Program-made: the position numbers and the translations under genes
Shown here: positions 53,452-63,418 of the stretch, piece after piece
Position numbering within the stretch: the first letter of the stretch is position 1
How the letters are laid out: each line of letters starts with the position of its first letter
Notes under the pieces: model-generated
What the model saw: the letters and a program-made list of their open reading frames with translations, nothing else
Database searches by the model: none
What the model was told of the DNA's origin: nothing
Assembly: GCF_024599795.1 (NCBI RefSeq)
Contig: NZ_CP102246.1
Span: 4,774,001 to 4,838,000, forward strand
Reading direction: 5' to 3'
DNA from: Enterobacter cloacae complex sp. R_G8
GTDB taxonomy: Bacteria > Pseudomonadota > Gammaproteobacteria > Enterobacterales > Enterobacteriaceae
DNA: 64,000 nucleotides

Positions 53452-54801
53452 ATGACGAGTTTTGTGGTCGCCAAGTTTGGCGGCACCAGTGTGGCAGATT
53501 ACGATGCCATGAACCGCAGCGCCGATGTGGTGCTGGCCGATCCGAATACCCGCCTGGTAGTGCTTTCTGCCTCTGCTGGCGTGACGAACCTGCTGGTTTC
53601 TCTGTCTGAAGGACTGGAGGCCACCGAGCGCTTCGTTAAGCTGGACGCACTGCGCAAAATTCAGTTCGACATCCTTGAACGTCTGCAGAATCCAAACGTG
53701 ATCCGCGAGGAAGTAGAGCGCCTGCTGGAAAATATCACCACGCTGGCAGAAGCCGCTTCTCTGGCCACCTCCACCGCCCTGACCGATGAACTGGTCAGCC
53801 ACGGTGAGCTCATGTCCACCCTGCTGTTTGTTGAAATCATGCGTGAACGTCATGTTCAGGCACAGTGGTTCGACGTGCGTAAAATCATGCGCACCAGCGA
53901 TCGCTTTGGCCGCGCCGAGCCGGACGTGGAAGCGCTGGCCGAGCTGACCAATCAGCAGCTGGCCCCGCGCCTGGATGAGGGTATCGTGATCACCCAGGGC
54001 TTTATCGGCAGCGAAGCCAAAGGCCGCACCACCACGCTTGGCCGTGGCGGCAGTGACTACACCGCGGCGCTGCTGGGCGAAGCGCTGCACGCGACCCGCG
54101 TCGATATCTGGACTGACGTCCCGGGGATCTACACCACCGATCCACGCGTCGTCTCTGCGGCAAAACGTATTGATGTGATTGCGTTTGAAGAAGCGGCGGA
54201 AATGGCGACCTTCGGTGCGAAAGTGCTGCACCCGGCAACGCTGCTGCCTGCCGTGCGTAGTGATATCCCGGTCTTTGTCGGTTCAAGTAAAGATCCGAAA
54301 GCGGGCGGTACGCTGGTATGCAAGAAAACCGAAAACCCACCGCTGTTCCGCGCGCTGGCCCTGCGCCGTAAGCAAACGCTGGTCACGCTGCACAGCCATA
54401 ATATGCTGCACTCGCGCGGCTTCCTGGCGGAAGTGTTTGGCATCCTGGCGCGTCATAATATCTCCGTGGATCTGATCACCACCTCCGAAGTGAGCATCGC
54501 GCTGACGCTGGACACCACCGGTTCAACCTCAACGGGTGACACCCTGCTGACGCAGTCGTTGCTGATTGAGTTGTCTGAACTGTGCCGCGTGGAAGTAGAA
54601 GAAAACCTGGCGCTGGTGGCGATCATCGGTAATAAGCTGTCGCGCGCCTGTGGCGTGGGCAAAGAGGTCTTCGGGGTACTCGATCCGTTCAATATCCGTA
54701 TGATTTGCTACGGTGCCTCCAGCTACAACCTCTGCTTCCTGGTGCCAGCTGAGCAGGCGGAGCAGGTTGTGCAAAAACTTCATCAGAATTTGTTTGAATA
54801 A
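53452..54801 (+). CDS. lysC: Aspartokinase III, lysine-sensitive
   Basis: Phosphorylates aspartate, the first step to lysine, threonine, methionine and diaminopimelate; feedback-inhibited by lysine. 449 residues: kinase domain with KFGGTSVADYDAMNRSA (about 8-24) and the TTLGRGGSDYTAALLGEALH nucleotide region (about 198-217), then two ACT domains from about 300 that bind lysine (SVDLITTSEVSIALTLD near 341). Allosteric region looks intact. Terminated after its stop; the leader lacks the expected riboswitch. Confidence 0.97.
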   Translation: MTSFVVAKFGGTSVADYDAMNRSADVVLADPNTRLVVLSASAGVTNLLVSLSEGLEATERFVKLDALRKIQFDILERLQNPNVIREEVERLLENITTLAEAASLATSTALTDELVSHGELMSTLLFVEIMRERHVQAQWFDVRKIMRTSDRFGRAEPDVEALAELTNQQLAPRLDEGIVITQGFIGSEAKGRTTTLGRGGSDYTAALLGEALHATRVDIWTDVPGIYTTDPRVVSAAKRIDVIAFEEAAEMATFGAKVLHPATLLPAVRSDIPVFVGSSKDPKAGGTLVCKKTENPPLFRALALRRKQTLVTLHSHNMLHSRGFLAEVFGILARHNISVDLITTSEVSIALTLDTTGSTSTGDTLLTQSLLIELSELCRVEVEENLALVAIIGNKLSRACGVGKEVFGVLDPFNIRMICYGASSYNLCFLVPAEQAEQVVQKLHQNLFE

Positions 54802-54831
54802 AATTCGTTAGCACGATAAACAATACCTATA

Positions 54832-54857
54832 AGCCGGGCACAGACCCGGCTTTTTTA
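54832..54857 (+). terminator. Terminator of lysC
   Basis: Perfect 7-bp stem AGCCGGG-cacaga-CCCGGCT followed by TTTTTAT. Confidence 0.95.
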
Positions 54858-54893
54858 TAACTAAACAACACGACAATACTGCAAGGAATACCT

Positions 54894-55838
54894 ATGTTAT
54901 CCGCCATCACCCGGCTGTTCCCGTTATGGGCGCTGCTGCTCTCCATACTCGCGTATTACACCCCCACTACGTTCACGGGCATTGGTCCGTGGGTGACTAC
55001 GTTGCTGATGCTGATTATGTTCGGCATGGGTGTACACCTAAAAATCGACGACTTTAAACGCGTGCTGTCACGCCCGGCTCCGGTTGCCGCAGGGATTTTC
55101 CTGCACTACCTGGTGATGCCTCTTGCGGCCTGGCTGCTGGCAATGGCCTTTAAGATGCCACCCGACCTCTCCGCCGGGATGGTACTGGTGGGCAGCGTGG
55201 CCAGCGGAACCGCGTCGAATGTCATGATCTATCTGGCAAAAGGCGATGTGGCGCTCTCCGTGACCATCTCCTCGGTATCCACGCTGGTTGGCGTCATTGC
55301 CACACCATTGTTAACACGCTTGTATGTGGATGCGCATATCCAGGTGGACGTGATGGGAATGCTGCTGAGCATTTTGCAAATCGTGGTGATCCCGATCGCA
55401 TTGGGTCTGGTCATTCACCACCTGTTCCCGCGCGTGGTGAAAGCCGTTGAACCGTATCTGCCTGCGTTTTCGATGGTCTGTATTCTGGCCATCATCAGCG
55501 CCGTGGTGGCAGGTTCCGCGTCGCACATTGCATCCGTGGGCTTTGTCGTGATTATCGCGATCGTGCTGCATAACACCATTGGCCTGCTGGGCGGCTACTG
55601 GGGCGGGAAACTGTTTGGTTTCGATGAATCCACCTGCCGGACGCTGGCCATTGAGGTAGGAATGCAGAACTCCGGTCTGGCGGCGGCGCTCGGGAAAATC
55701 TACTTCTCGCCGCTGGCGGCTCTGCCTGGTGCGCTCTTCTCGGTCTGGCATAACCTGTCCGGTTCACTACTGGCGGGATACTGGTCCGGTAAACCGATTG
55801 ATGAACAAACGAAAAAAGATGCGGTGAAACAGGGTTAA
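54894..55838 (+). CDS. panS: Ketopantoate/pantoate transporter PanS
   Basis: Bile acid:sodium symporter (BASS/SBF) family membrane protein. 314 residues with about nine hydrophobic segments and the family motifs [11 protein letters not shown] (about 43-53), [20 protein letters not shown] (about 99-118) and [14 protein letters not shown] (about 258-271). Its sequence resembles Salmonella PanS, which imports ketopantoate and pantoate for CoA synthesis; the assignment to that substrate is by resemblance. Absent from this place in K-12. Confidence 0.8.
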   Translation: MLSAITRLFPLWALLLSILAYYTPTTFTGIGPWVTTLLMLIMFGMGVHLKIDDFKRVLSRPAPVAAGIFLHYLVMPLAAWLLAMAFKMPPDLSAGMVLVGSVASGTASNVMIYLAKGDVALSVTISSVSTLVGVIATPLLTRLYVDAHIQVDVMGMLLSILQIVVIPIALGLVIHHLFPRVVKAVEPYLPAFSMVCILAIISAVVAGSASHIASVGFVVIIAIVLHNTIGLLGGYWGGKLFGFDESTCRTLAIEVGMQNSGLAAALGKIYFSPLAALPGALFSVWHNLSGSLLAGYWSGKPIDEQTKKDAVKQG

Positions 55839-55859
55839 TTTACGGTACTTGCTTTACAC

Positions 55860-55885
55860 TGAAGCCTCTCTCTCAGGAGGCTTCA
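55860..55885 (+). promoter_or_regulatory. Hairpin covering the yjbD ribosome binding site
   Basis: Perfect 9-bp stem TGAAGCCTC/GAGGCTTCA with an 8-base loop. The ribosome binding site AGGAGG (55875-55880) is half inside the right arm, three to eight bases before the ATG at 55889. Confidence 0.7.
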
Positions 55886-55888
55886 GCA

Positions 55889-56161
55889 ATGGCGACACCA
55901 CGATTAACCCAGAAAGACATGACGGAAGCCGAGCAGCGTGAACTTAAAACGCTTCTTGACCGCGCACGCATCGCGCATGGCCGCACGCTGACAAACGCCG
56001 AAACCAATCAGGTGAAAAAAGAGTACATCGACAAACTGATGGCGCAGCGTGATGCCGAGGCGAAGAAAGCCCGCAAACTGAAAAAGCAGCAGGCATATAA
56101 GCCGGATACTGAAACGACCTTTTCGTGGTCGGCCAATACCTCTACCCGTGGAAGGCGCTAA
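55889..56161 (+). CDS. yjbD: DUF3811 protein YjbD
   Basis: 90-residue highly charged protein of unknown function, conserved in enterobacteria. Typical elements are MTEAEQRELKTLLDRARIAHGR and the C-terminal TFSWSANTSTRGRR; a helical, Lys/Ala-rich middle (KKARKLKKQQAYKP) suggests nucleic acid or ribosome association, which is speculation. It ends directly against the convergent rluF stop, with no spacing base. Translation may be limited by the hairpin over its ribosome binding site. Confidence 0.9.
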   Translation: MATPRLTQKDMTEAEQRELKTLLDRARIAHGRTLTNAETNQVKKEYIDKLMAQRDAEAKKARKLKKQQAYKPDTETTFSWSANTSTRGRR

Positions 56162-57034
56162 TTAGCGCCCCTTCTTTTTACGGCCCGGCTGGGTAAAACG
56201 TTTCCCGTTGCCCGGCTTGCCACGCCCTTTTTCTTCCGCCTGAGGCGCCTTCACGACCGGACGCTTCATCGTCTGAGTTTTCGGTTTCGCTTTGGCCTTC
56301 GGCTTTGCTTCGGACGAGGAGTTCTCGATAAGTTTGAACAGCTCAATCAGCTCGTCGTCCGTTAGGTCACGCCACTCGCCCAGCGGGATCCCGGACAGGC
56401 TGACGTTCATGATGCGCGTGCGTTCCAGCTTCGTCACTTCGTAGCCAAAGTATTCGCACATACGGCGGATCTGGCGGTTCAGGCCCTGCACCAGCGTGAT
56501 ACGAAACGCGAAGGGTGCCTCTTTTTTGACCTTACACTTCTTCGTCACGGTGCCCAAAATCGGTACGCCTGCACCCATTCCTCGGATAAATTCGTCCGTC
56601 ACCGGCTTATTCACCGTCACGATATACTCTTTCTCGTGGTCGTTACCGGCACGCAGAATCTTGTTCACCAGATCGCCGTGGTTAGTGAGGAAAATCAGCC
56701 CCTGGGAGTCTTTATCCAGACGACCAATCGGGAAGATACGGCTGCTGTGGTTAACGAAATCAACAATGTTGTCCCGCTCGCCCTCTTCCGTGGTACTGAC
56801 GATACCAACCGGTTTATTCAACGCGATAAACACCAGGTCTTCTGCATCACGCGGTTCGATGAGCTGACCATTCACTTTAACCACGTCGCCAGGCATCACC
56901 TGGTCACCAATAGTGGCGCGTTTGCCGTTGAGGAACACATTACCTTGTTCGATGTAACGGTCCGCCTCGCGACGTGAGCAGATCCCGCTCTCGCTAATGT
57001 ATTTGTTTAATCGGGTTGATTGAGTTGGCAGCAT
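56162..57034 (-). CDS. rluF: 23S rRNA pseudouridine(2604) synthase RluF
   Basis: Modifies U2604 of 23S rRNA (and U35 of tRNA-Tyr in E. coli). 290 residues: N-terminal S4 RNA-binding domain ([27 protein letters not shown]), then the RsuA-family catalytic domain with the aspartate in [20 protein letters not shown] near 108. A basic Lys/Pro-rich tail begins near 235 ([20 protein letters not shown] onward), as in the family. Confidence 0.96.
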   Translation of the reverse strand: MLPTQSTRLNKYISESGICSRREADRYIEQGNVFLNGKRATIGDQVMPGDVVKVNGQLIEPRDAEDLVFIALNKPVGIVSTTEEGERDNIVDFVNHSSRIFPIGRLDKDSQGLIFLTNHGDLVNKILRAGNDHEKEYIVTVNKPVTDEFIRGMGAGVPILGTVTKKCKVKKEAPFAFRITLVQGLNRQIRRMCEYFGYEVTKLERTRIMNVSLSGIPLGEWRDLTDDELIELFKLIENSSSEAKPKAKAKPKTQTMKRPVVKAPQAEEKGRGKPGNGKRFTQPGRKKKGR

Positions 57035-57088
57035 AGTTTCTCCTGTGAAGGGCGAAATATACCTTACCTTGCGGCTGACAAAAAAGGC

Positions 57089-57406
57089 CTAGTAACCGTT
57101 GATCAGAAAATCGAGTGCATCCCGCAATGAAGCTCTGTTGTCAGTGAGATCGGCAACGCGTTCACCTAACTCTTTTGAAGATATGCCTGACAGCATATGC
57201 ATCATGACAACGCAAGGCTTACCCGCGATTTCAACGACAGGGCACACTTTCGCAGGCGGACGAATGCCGCCCAGCAGGCTTAATTCAACGGCGGGAGCGA
57301 CAAGTACATGTTTCATCACATTAGCAACAGGGTGCTGCATATTAATAAGCCATGGATAGGCTTTTCTCCCATTGCCTTCATTCTCATAAGCAAAATATTG
57401 CTCCAT
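57089..57406 (-). CDS. ccdB: CcdB-family toxin
   Basis: 105-residue CcdB-like protein (gyrase-poison family): VANVMKHVLVAPAVELSLLG near the middle and VCPVVEIAGKPCVVMMHMLS, LGERVADLTDNRASLRDALDFL in the C-terminal half match the fold. The F-plasmid toxin ends in Trp-Gly-Ile, which is essential for gyrase poisoning; here the tail is INGY, so potency or target may differ. Its ATG overlaps the antitoxin stop by one base (TGATG), typical of such operons. It sits between yjbB and rluF, where K-12 has pepE. Confidence 0.85.
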   Translation of the reverse strand: MEQYFAYENEGNGRKAYPWLINMQHPVANVMKHVLVAPAVELSLLGGIRPPAKVCPVVEIAGKPCVVMMHMLSGISSKELGERVADLTDNRASLRDALDFLINGY

Positions 57407-57642
57407 CAGAACGACCTCTGAAAATCACTAAAGGAGCCGTTTTCATCAACCCACTGGTTGATGGCCTCTATAGACGCTTTATTTTCTGCTAACCACTCTG
57501 CGCGCTGATGCGCACGAAACTGCTCCTGTAGAGCGGCCGTGAGTACAGCAGAGAGATTGAGTTTCAGCCGTCGCGCTTCTTCAAGAATTTCAGGTGCTAA
57601 CGAAACATTGACTGATTTTTTAATGCCATGGGTAGTGCGCAT
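57406..57642 (-). CDS. ccdA: CcdA-family antitoxin
   Basis: 78-residue CcdA-like antitoxin: N-terminal ribbon-helix-helix (KKSVNVSLAPEILEEARRLK) for operator binding, followed by the disordered toxin-binding tail ASIEAINQWVDENGSFSDFQ. I chose the ATG at 57642 because gggggttctc precedes it; two upstream in-frame starts would add up to 19 residues. Translationally coupled to ccdB. Confidence 0.85.
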   Translation of the reverse strand: MRTTHGIKKSVNVSLAPEILEEARRLKLNLSAVLTAALQEQFRAHQRAEWLAENKASIEAINQWVDENGSFSDFQRSF

Positions 57643-57794
57643 GAGAACCCCCATTGGAATGCGCATGAATTGGCGAAGTGTAGCGTAATAAACGAGCATT
57701 TTCTATTCCCTTCAAAATATAAGGTCTGAAGAGTAAATTGCGCTTTATAAAGCGTCACGCCTCGCAAATGGGTTTTGCGAGGCGCTTTCAGAGA

Positions 57795-59426
57795 TTAATA
57801 CTCATCCCGCTCGTCATCTTCATCCGGCTGTTCCATCACGCTGTACGCCACCGCACAGAACAATGAGTTAAGGCGTTTCATATCCCCCAGCAGCCCCAGA
57901 TGCAGGGAGCTGGTTTCGATACTTTGCACGTTTTGCTGGTGCAGACGTTCAACGTGGGCGTGCGAGTAGCGGCGGTTGAGGATACGGAAACGATGTTTGT
58001 TGCGACGCAGGCGGCGTGCGCTCGGCACATCACTTGAGAAGAAGACCAGCATCGCCAGCTTCAGGTTACTCAGAAGTTGTTCGTGCAGGGCTTCCAGCTC
58101 CTTCAGCCCTTCGACGGAGAACGCACGGCGGGCGGCCAGGGATTTGTCAGCAATTTCACTGCCCATCCGCTCCACAATATCCGAGGCCTGCTCAAGGTTA
58201 AGCGACATTTCAATGATTTCCGCCCAGCGGCGGGACTCCTCTTCCGCCAGTTCATCCTGCGGGATGCGCGCCAGATAGAGCTTGATGGCGGTATAGAGCA
58301 CGTTGATATCATCCGCGAGCCTGCGCAACTCTTTCTCTTCCCGCGGCTCGCCGTGCATTACCTTTTGCAGTCCTTCGAGCATGGTTTCCATCGCATCCCC
58401 CATGCGCAGCGTTTCGCGGGCGGCATTGGCCAGCGCCAGCGCAGGGGTATCCAGCGCGGAGGTGTCCAGATGCTTCGGTTTCAGGCGCGCATCCAGCTCC
58501 GGCTCGTCGCGGATAAGCCGTTCACAGAAGCGCGCCATTGGCTCAGCAAACGGAACCATCGCCAGGCAGCGCACCAGGTTGTAGAAGACGTGGAAGTAGA
58601 TCACCAGCTCTGCCTTCGGCAGAGAGAGGTTGTCCATCAGGTTCGCCAGTGGGTGCACAAACGGCAGAATAATCAGGCTGCCCACCAGCTTAAACAGCAG
58701 ACTGCCGAGCGCCACGCGGCGGGCGGCAGCATTGGCGGCGCTGTTATTGAGCATCGCCAGCAGGCCAGAACCGAGGTTAGCCCCGATTACCAGACACAGT
58801 GCGACCGGAAAGGAGATCGCCCCGGCGGCGGTTAAGGTCGCCGTCAGCAGTACAGCCGCCAGGCTGGAGTAACTGACGATGGCAAATACCGCGCCAATCA
58901 GCGCATCCAGCATGATGTCACCGGTCAGCGAGGCAAAGATGACCTGCACGCCGTTGGCTTCGGTAATGGGCGTTACCGCCTGCACAATCAGTTCCAGCGC
59001 CAGCAGGATCAGCCCAAGGCCAATTCCCACGCGTCCAAGCTGGCCAGCGCGTGTCTGTTTACGCCCAAGGAAGAAGATAACCCCGATAAATATCAGCAGC
59101 GGTGACAGCCAGGAGAGGTCGAAAGTCAGGATACGTGCCATCAGGGCGGTACCCACGTCAGCCCCCAGCACGATAACCAGTGCAGGAGCCAGCGCCACCA
59201 GATCCTGCGCGACAAACGATGTCACGAGCAATGTGGTCGCATTACTGCTCTGAACCAGCGCCGTTACGCCAATACCCGCGCAGAAGGCGAGCGGTTTCTT
59301 CTCTACGCTGCTGCTGAGAACGGTACGTAAACGTGCGCCAAACACGCGCATCACGCCGGTACGGACAATATGGGTGCCCCAGACCAGCAGTGCGACTGCC
59401 GAAAGCAGATGTAACAGGGTCAGCAC
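57795..59426 (-). CDS. yjbB: Na/Pi-cotransporter family protein YjbB
   Basis: 543 residues. N-terminal Na+/phosphate cotransporter domain (NptA/PNaS family) with the repeated QSSNATTLLVTSFV (about 59-72) and SYSSLAAVLLTATLTAAGA stretches, then a cytosolic PhoU-like helical domain from about 330 to the end. E. coli YjbB exports phosphate when overexpressed. Lies upstream of ccdAB on the same strand, about 150 bp away. Confidence 0.95.
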   Translation of the reverse strand: MLTLLHLLSAVALLVWGTHIVRTGVMRVFGARLRTVLSSSVEKKPLAFCAGIGVTALVQSSNATTLLVTSFVAQDLVALAPALVIVLGADVGTALMARILTFDLSWLSPLLIFIGVIFFLGRKQTRAGQLGRVGIGLGLILLALELIVQAVTPITEANGVQVIFASLTGDIMLDALIGAVFAIVSYSSLAAVLLTATLTAAGAISFPVALCLVIGANLGSGLLAMLNNSAANAAARRVALGSLLFKLVGSLIILPFVHPLANLMDNLSLPKAELVIYFHVFYNLVRCLAMVPFAEPMARFCERLIRDEPELDARLKPKHLDTSALDTPALALANAARETLRMGDAMETMLEGLQKVMHGEPREEKELRRLADDINVLYTAIKLYLARIPQDELAEEESRRWAEIIEMSLNLEQASDIVERMGSEIADKSLAARRAFSVEGLKELEALHEQLLSNLKLAMLVFFSSDVPSARRLRRNKHRFRILNRRYSHAHVERLHQQNVQSIETSSLHLGLLGDMKRLNSLFCAVAYSVMEQPDEDDERDEY

Positions 59427-59495
59427 GGAAGGTTATCCTCCTTATCGTTATTCGTTTTCCTTAGGTCAGTATAAGGGTTTAAACGTAAGAAAGAG

Positions 59496-59520
59496 ACAGG
59501 GCGCTCATTGAGCGCCCTGT
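59496..59520 (-). terminator. Terminator of metH
   Basis: Perfect 11-bp stem ACAGGGCGCTC/GAGCGCCCTGT with a 3-base loop, 21 bases past the metH stop; the minus-strand tail is CTCTTTCTTAC, a weak T-run. Confidence 0.8.
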
Positions 59521-59541
59521 TAGTTGTAAGGAAAAGTGACG

Positions 59542-62500
59542 TCAGTCGGCGTCGTAGCCGAGATTCGGCGCTAACCAACGTTCCACTTCAGAGACGCTCA
59601 TGCCTTTACGCAGTGCATAATCTTCGATCTGATCGCGCTGCAGCTGCGCCACGGCGAAGTACTTGCTGTCCGGATGACTGAAGTACCAGCCGGAAACCGA
59701 TGCCCCTGGCCACATCGCGAAAGATTCGGTCAGTTTCATCCCGGTATGGGCTTCAACGTCCAGCAGCTGCCAGATGGTGCCCTTTTCGGTATGTTCCGGA
59801 CAGGCCGGGTAACCCGGCGCCGGGCGGATCCCCTGGTAGTTTTCGCGGATCAGCTCCTCATTGCTGAGATTTTCATTCGCAGCGTAGCCCCAGTACACCT
59901 TACGCACGCGCTCGTGCAGATACTCTGCGAACGCTTCCGCCAGGCGATCGGCAATCGCTTTGACCATGATTTTGTTGTAATCATCATGCTGCGCTTCAAA
60001 GGCGTCCGCCAGCGCATCCTCTTCCAGACCGCCGGTCACGGCGAAGGCACCGATGTAGTCGGCTTTGCCACTCAGCTTTGGCGCGACAAAATCGGCCAGA
60101 CAGTAGTTGGCAAACCCAACCTTCTCGGTTTGCTGACGCAGATGATGGCTCACGGCCAGCACGTGGGTGCGCGTCTCATCGCGATAAATTTCGATGTCAT
60201 CACCCACACGGTTCGCCGGAAACAGCCCCACCACGCCGCGCGGGTTAAGGGCTTTCTCGGCGCTGAGTTTGTCGAGCATGTCGTTAGCGTCTTTAAACAG
60301 GCGCTTCGCCTCTTCGCCGACAACCTCATCTTCCAGGATGCGCGGATATTTGCCCGCCAGCGACCAGGTCATAAAGAATGGTGTCCAGTCGATGTAGTTG
60401 CGCAACGTTTCGATGCTGGCGGTCACCTCCTGCACGCCCAGACGATGGGCAACCGGCGGCGTATAGCTCGCCCAGTCAAACGCCAGATCGTTATCGCGCG
60501 CCGCCTGAAGTGTCACCGGTGGGGTGCGCGGTTTCTTGCGGGCATGCTGAATGCGGACGGTTTCGTACTCTTTGCGGGTCCGGGCCACAAAGTCATCGCG
60601 CTGGGTGTCGGAGAGCAGCGCTGAGACCACGCCCACGGTGCGAGAGGCGTTCTGTACATAGACCGTCGGGCCGCTGTAGTTCTGCTCAATCTTCACCGCA
60701 GTATGCGCTTTTGAGGTGGTCGCCCCGCCAATCAGCAGCGGAATGGTGAAGCCCTGACGCTCCATCTCTTTCGCCACGTTAACCATCTCGTCGAGCGACG
60801 GGGTAATCAGCCCCGAAAGGCCAATCAGGTCAGCATTGACTTCGCGCGCGGTCCTGAGGATTTTATCCGCCGGCACCATTACACCAAGGTCAATAATCTC
60901 GTAGTTATTGCACTGTAGCACCACACCGACAATGTTCTTTCCGATGTCATGCACGTCGCCCTTCACGGTGGCGATAACCATTTTACCGTTGCTGGAACCT
61001 TGCTCTTTGCTGGCTTCGATAAACGGCTCCAGATACGCCACGGCCTGCTTCATCACGCGCGCGGACTTGACTACCTGCGGCAGGAACATTTTGCCCTCAC
61101 CGAACAGATCGCCCACCACGTTCATGCCATCCATCAGCGGCCCTTCGATAACCTCGATGGGCCGTGCAGCCTGCTGACGAGCCTCTTCGGTATCCTGCTC
61201 GATAAACTCGGTGATGCCTTTTACCAGCGAATATTCCAGCCGTTTCCTTACATCCCAGGCACGCCACTCGGCCTGCTGAACATTGGCAGCGTCGTCCGAT
61301 TTGCTGCCGCGGTATTTTTCTGCCAGATCGAGCAGTCGCTCGGTGGCGTCGTTGCGGCGGTTCAGGATCACGTCCTCTACGGCATCGCGCAGTTCGGCAG
61401 GAAGGTCGTCGTAAATCGCCAGCTGTCCGGCGTTGACGATCCCCATGTCCATTCCATTGCGAATGGCGTAATAGAGGAATACGGCGTGGATCGCTTCACG
61501 CACCGGGTCGTTGCCGCGGAACGAGAACGACACGTTCGACACGCCGCCGGAGATCAGCGCATACGGCAGCTCACGTTTGATGTCTTCACACGCGCCGATA
61601 AAGTCCTGGGCGTAGTTATTGTGCTCTTCAATCCCGGTCGCAACGGCGAAGATGTTCGGGTCGAAGATAATGTCTTCCGGCGGGAAGCCCACCTCTTCAG
61701 TCAGTATCTTGTACGCGCGGCGGCAAATTTCAATTTTTCGCTCGCGGGTATCGGCCTGGCCCACTTCATCAAAGGCCATCACCACCACGGCCGCGCCATA
61801 TCGACGGACCAGCTTTGCATGGTGAATGAAGATATCGACGCCTTCTTTCATTGAAATGGAGTTGACGATACCTTTGCCCTGAATGCACTTCAGCCCTTTT
61901 TCGATGACTTCCCATTTGGAGGAGTCAATCATGATCGGCACGCGGGCGATATCCGGCTCGCCAGCGATCAGGTTGAGGAAACGCACCATCGCCGCTTCGG
62001 CGTCGAGCATCCCCTCATCCATGTTGATGTCGATGATCTGCGCGCCGTTTTCAACCTGCTGGCGGGCAACGTCCAGCGCTTCGCTGTACTTCTCTTCTTT
62101 GATCAGCCGTTTAAACTTTGCCGAGCCCGTAACGTTTGTACGCTCCCCAACGTTCACAAACAGGCTGTCATCGCCGATGGTCAACGGCTCAAGGCCGGAG
62201 AGACGGCAGGCAACCGGCAGCTCGGGCAGTTTACGCGGCGGCAGACCGGCCACGGCATTGCTCATGGCGGCTATGTGCTCCGGCGTAGTGCCGCAGCAGC
62301 CGCCAACGATATTCAGGAAACCGGATTCAGCCCATTCGCGGATTTGCGCCGCCATGGTGTCCGCATCCAGGTCGTATTCGCCAAAGGCGTTTGGCAGTCC
62401 GGCGTTCGGGTGGGCGGTAACGTAGCATTCCGCGATGCGCGACAGCTCCTGCACGTACTGGCGCAGTTCATCCGGCCCCAGCGCGCAGTTCAGGCCGAAG

Positions 62501-63225
62501 GAGAGCGCTTCAGCGTGGCGCAGGGAGTTATAAAACGCTTCGGTGGTCTGGCCTGACAGGGTACGGCCAGAGGCATCGGTGATGGTGCCGGAAATCATGA
62601 TCGGCAGGTCAACGCCCAGCGCCTCGAACTCCTCTTTCACCGCGTATATCGCGGCTTTGGCATTGAGGGTATCGAAAACCGTTTCAATCAGGATCAGATC
62701 GGAACCCCCTTCCACCAGCGCTTTGGTTGATTCACGGTAGGCCGCAACCAGCTGGTCAAAGGTAATATTACGAAACGCCGGGTCGTTCACGTCCGGTGAA
62801 ATGGAGGCGGTGCGGTTGGTTGGACCCAGCACCCCGGCAACATAGCGCGGTTTATCCGGCGTGCGGGCCGTCCATGCGTCGGCACAGGCGCGGGCGAGTT
62901 TCGCCGCCTCAAAGTTTATCTCCGCCGACAGGGACTCCATCTGGTAATCCGCCATGGCGATGGTTGTCGAGTTAAAGGTGTTGGTTTCAACGATATCGGC
63001 ACCCGCCTCGAAGTAGGCGTTGTGGATATCCGCAATCACCTGCGGTTTGCTTAACACCAGCAGGTCGTTGTTACCTTTGAGGTCGCATGGCCAGTCCGCG
63101 AAACGTTCGCCGCGGAAATCGTCTTCACTGAGACGATAGCTCTGGATCATGGTGCCCATGCCGCCGTCCAGCACCAGAATTCGTTTATTTAACTGCGCAC
63201 GCAGTTGCTCTACTTTGCTGCTCAC
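59542..63225 (-). CDS. metH: Cobalamin-dependent methionine synthase
   Basis: Transfers methyl from methyltetrahydrofolate to homocysteine through cobalamin. 1227 residues from the GTG at 63225 ([12 protein letters not shown]), six bases after cgggagca and equal to E. coli MetH; a TTG five codons upstream is less likely. Domains in order: homocysteine-binding barrel (Zn cysteine motif [10 protein letters not shown] near 308), folate-binding barrel (about 340-650), cobalamin domain with [14 protein letters not shown] (lower-axial His, about 759), and the SAM-dependent reactivation domain from about 897 (ending [12 protein letters not shown]). Confidence 0.97.
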   Translation of the reverse strand: MSSKVEQLRAQLNKRILVLDGGMGTMIQSYRLSEDDFRGERFADWPCDLKGNNDLLVLSKPQVIADIHNAYFEAGADIVETNTFNSTTIAMADYQMESLSAEINFEAAKLARACADAWTARTPDKPRYVAGVLGPTNRTASISPDVNDPAFRNITFDQLVAAYRESTKALVEGGSDLILIETVFDTLNAKAAIYAVKEEFEALGVDLPIMISGTITDASGRTLSGQTTEAFYNSLRHAEALSFGLNCALGPDELRQYVQELSRIAECYVTAHPNAGLPNAFGEYDLDADTMAAQIREWAESGFLNIVGGCCGTTPEHIAAMSNAVAGLPPRKLPELPVACRLSGLEPLTIGDDSLFVNVGERTNVTGSAKFKRLIKEEKYSEALDVARQQVENGAQIIDINMDEGMLDAEAAMVRFLNLIAGEPDIARVPIMIDSSKWEVIEKGLKCIQGKGIVNSISMKEGVDIFIHHAKLVRRYGAAVVVMAFDEVGQADTRERKIEICRRAYKILTEEVGFPPEDIIFDPNIFAVATGIEEHNNYAQDFIGACEDIKRELPYALISGGVSNVSFSFRGNDPVREAIHAVFLYYAIRNGMDMGIVNAGQLAIYDDLPAELRDAVEDVILNRRNDATERLLDLAEKYRGSKSDDAANVQQAEWRAWDVRKRLEYSLVKGITEFIEQDTEEARQQAARPIEVIEGPLMDGMNVVGDLFGEGKMFLPQVVKSARVMKQAVAYLEPFIEASKEQGSSNGKMVIATVKGDVHDIGKNIVGVVLQCNNYEIIDLGVMVPADKILRTAREVNADLIGLSGLITPSLDEMVNVAKEMERQGFTIPLLIGGATTSKAHTAVKIEQNYSGPTVYVQNASRTVGVVSALLSDTQRDDFVARTRKEYETVRIQHARKKPRTPPVTLQAARDNDLAFDWASYTPPVAHRLGVQEVTASIETLRNYIDWTPFFMTWSLAGKYPRILEDEVVGEEAKRLFKDANDMLDKLSAEKALNPRGVVGLFPANRVGDDIEIYRDETRTHVLAVSHHLRQQTEKVGFANYCLADFVAPKLSGKADYIGAFAVTGGLEEDALADAFEAQHDDYNKIMVKAIADRLAEAFAEYLHERVRKVYWGYAANENLSNEELIRENYQGIRPAPGYPACPEHTEKGTIWQLLDVEAHTGMKLTESFAMWPGASVSGWYFSHPDSKYFAVAQLQRDQIEDYALRKGMSVSEVERWLAPNLGYDAD

Positions 63226-63315
63226 ACTTGCTCCCGACAACGCTCAACCAGGCCAAAAGGCTGCGGTCCATACTGGCACAATCTTGCAGGGTGGAAAAGT
63301 CACACGGCGGTAACA

Positions 63316-63328
63316 TGAGACATGTTCA
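63316..63328. promoter_or_regulatory. Possible MetR site upstream of metH
   Basis: TGAGACATGTTCA fits the MetR consensus TGAA-N5-TTCA at seven of eight conserved positions, about 90 bp before metH, between metH and divergent iclR. Confidence 0.45.
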
Positions 63329-63380
63329 CCATCACTCCTCCGATCAGTCAGGATAACGGTTGCAAAATCACCAAATAAAA

Positions 63381-63395
63381 CGAAAATGATTTCCA
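63381..63395. promoter_or_regulatory. IclR autoregulatory box
   Basis: CGAAAATGATTTCCA matches the IclR consensus TGGAAATNATTTCCA at 12 of 14 positions; it lies 24 bases before the iclR ATG. Confidence 0.75.
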
Positions 63396-63418
63396 CGATA
63401 CAGAAAAAGGAGATCGTC

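Noticed and set aside
57643..57699. Longer start for the ccdA antitoxin
   Set aside because: The upstream starts lack a ribosome binding site; the ATG at 57642 has gggggttctc before it and gives the usual antitoxin length.
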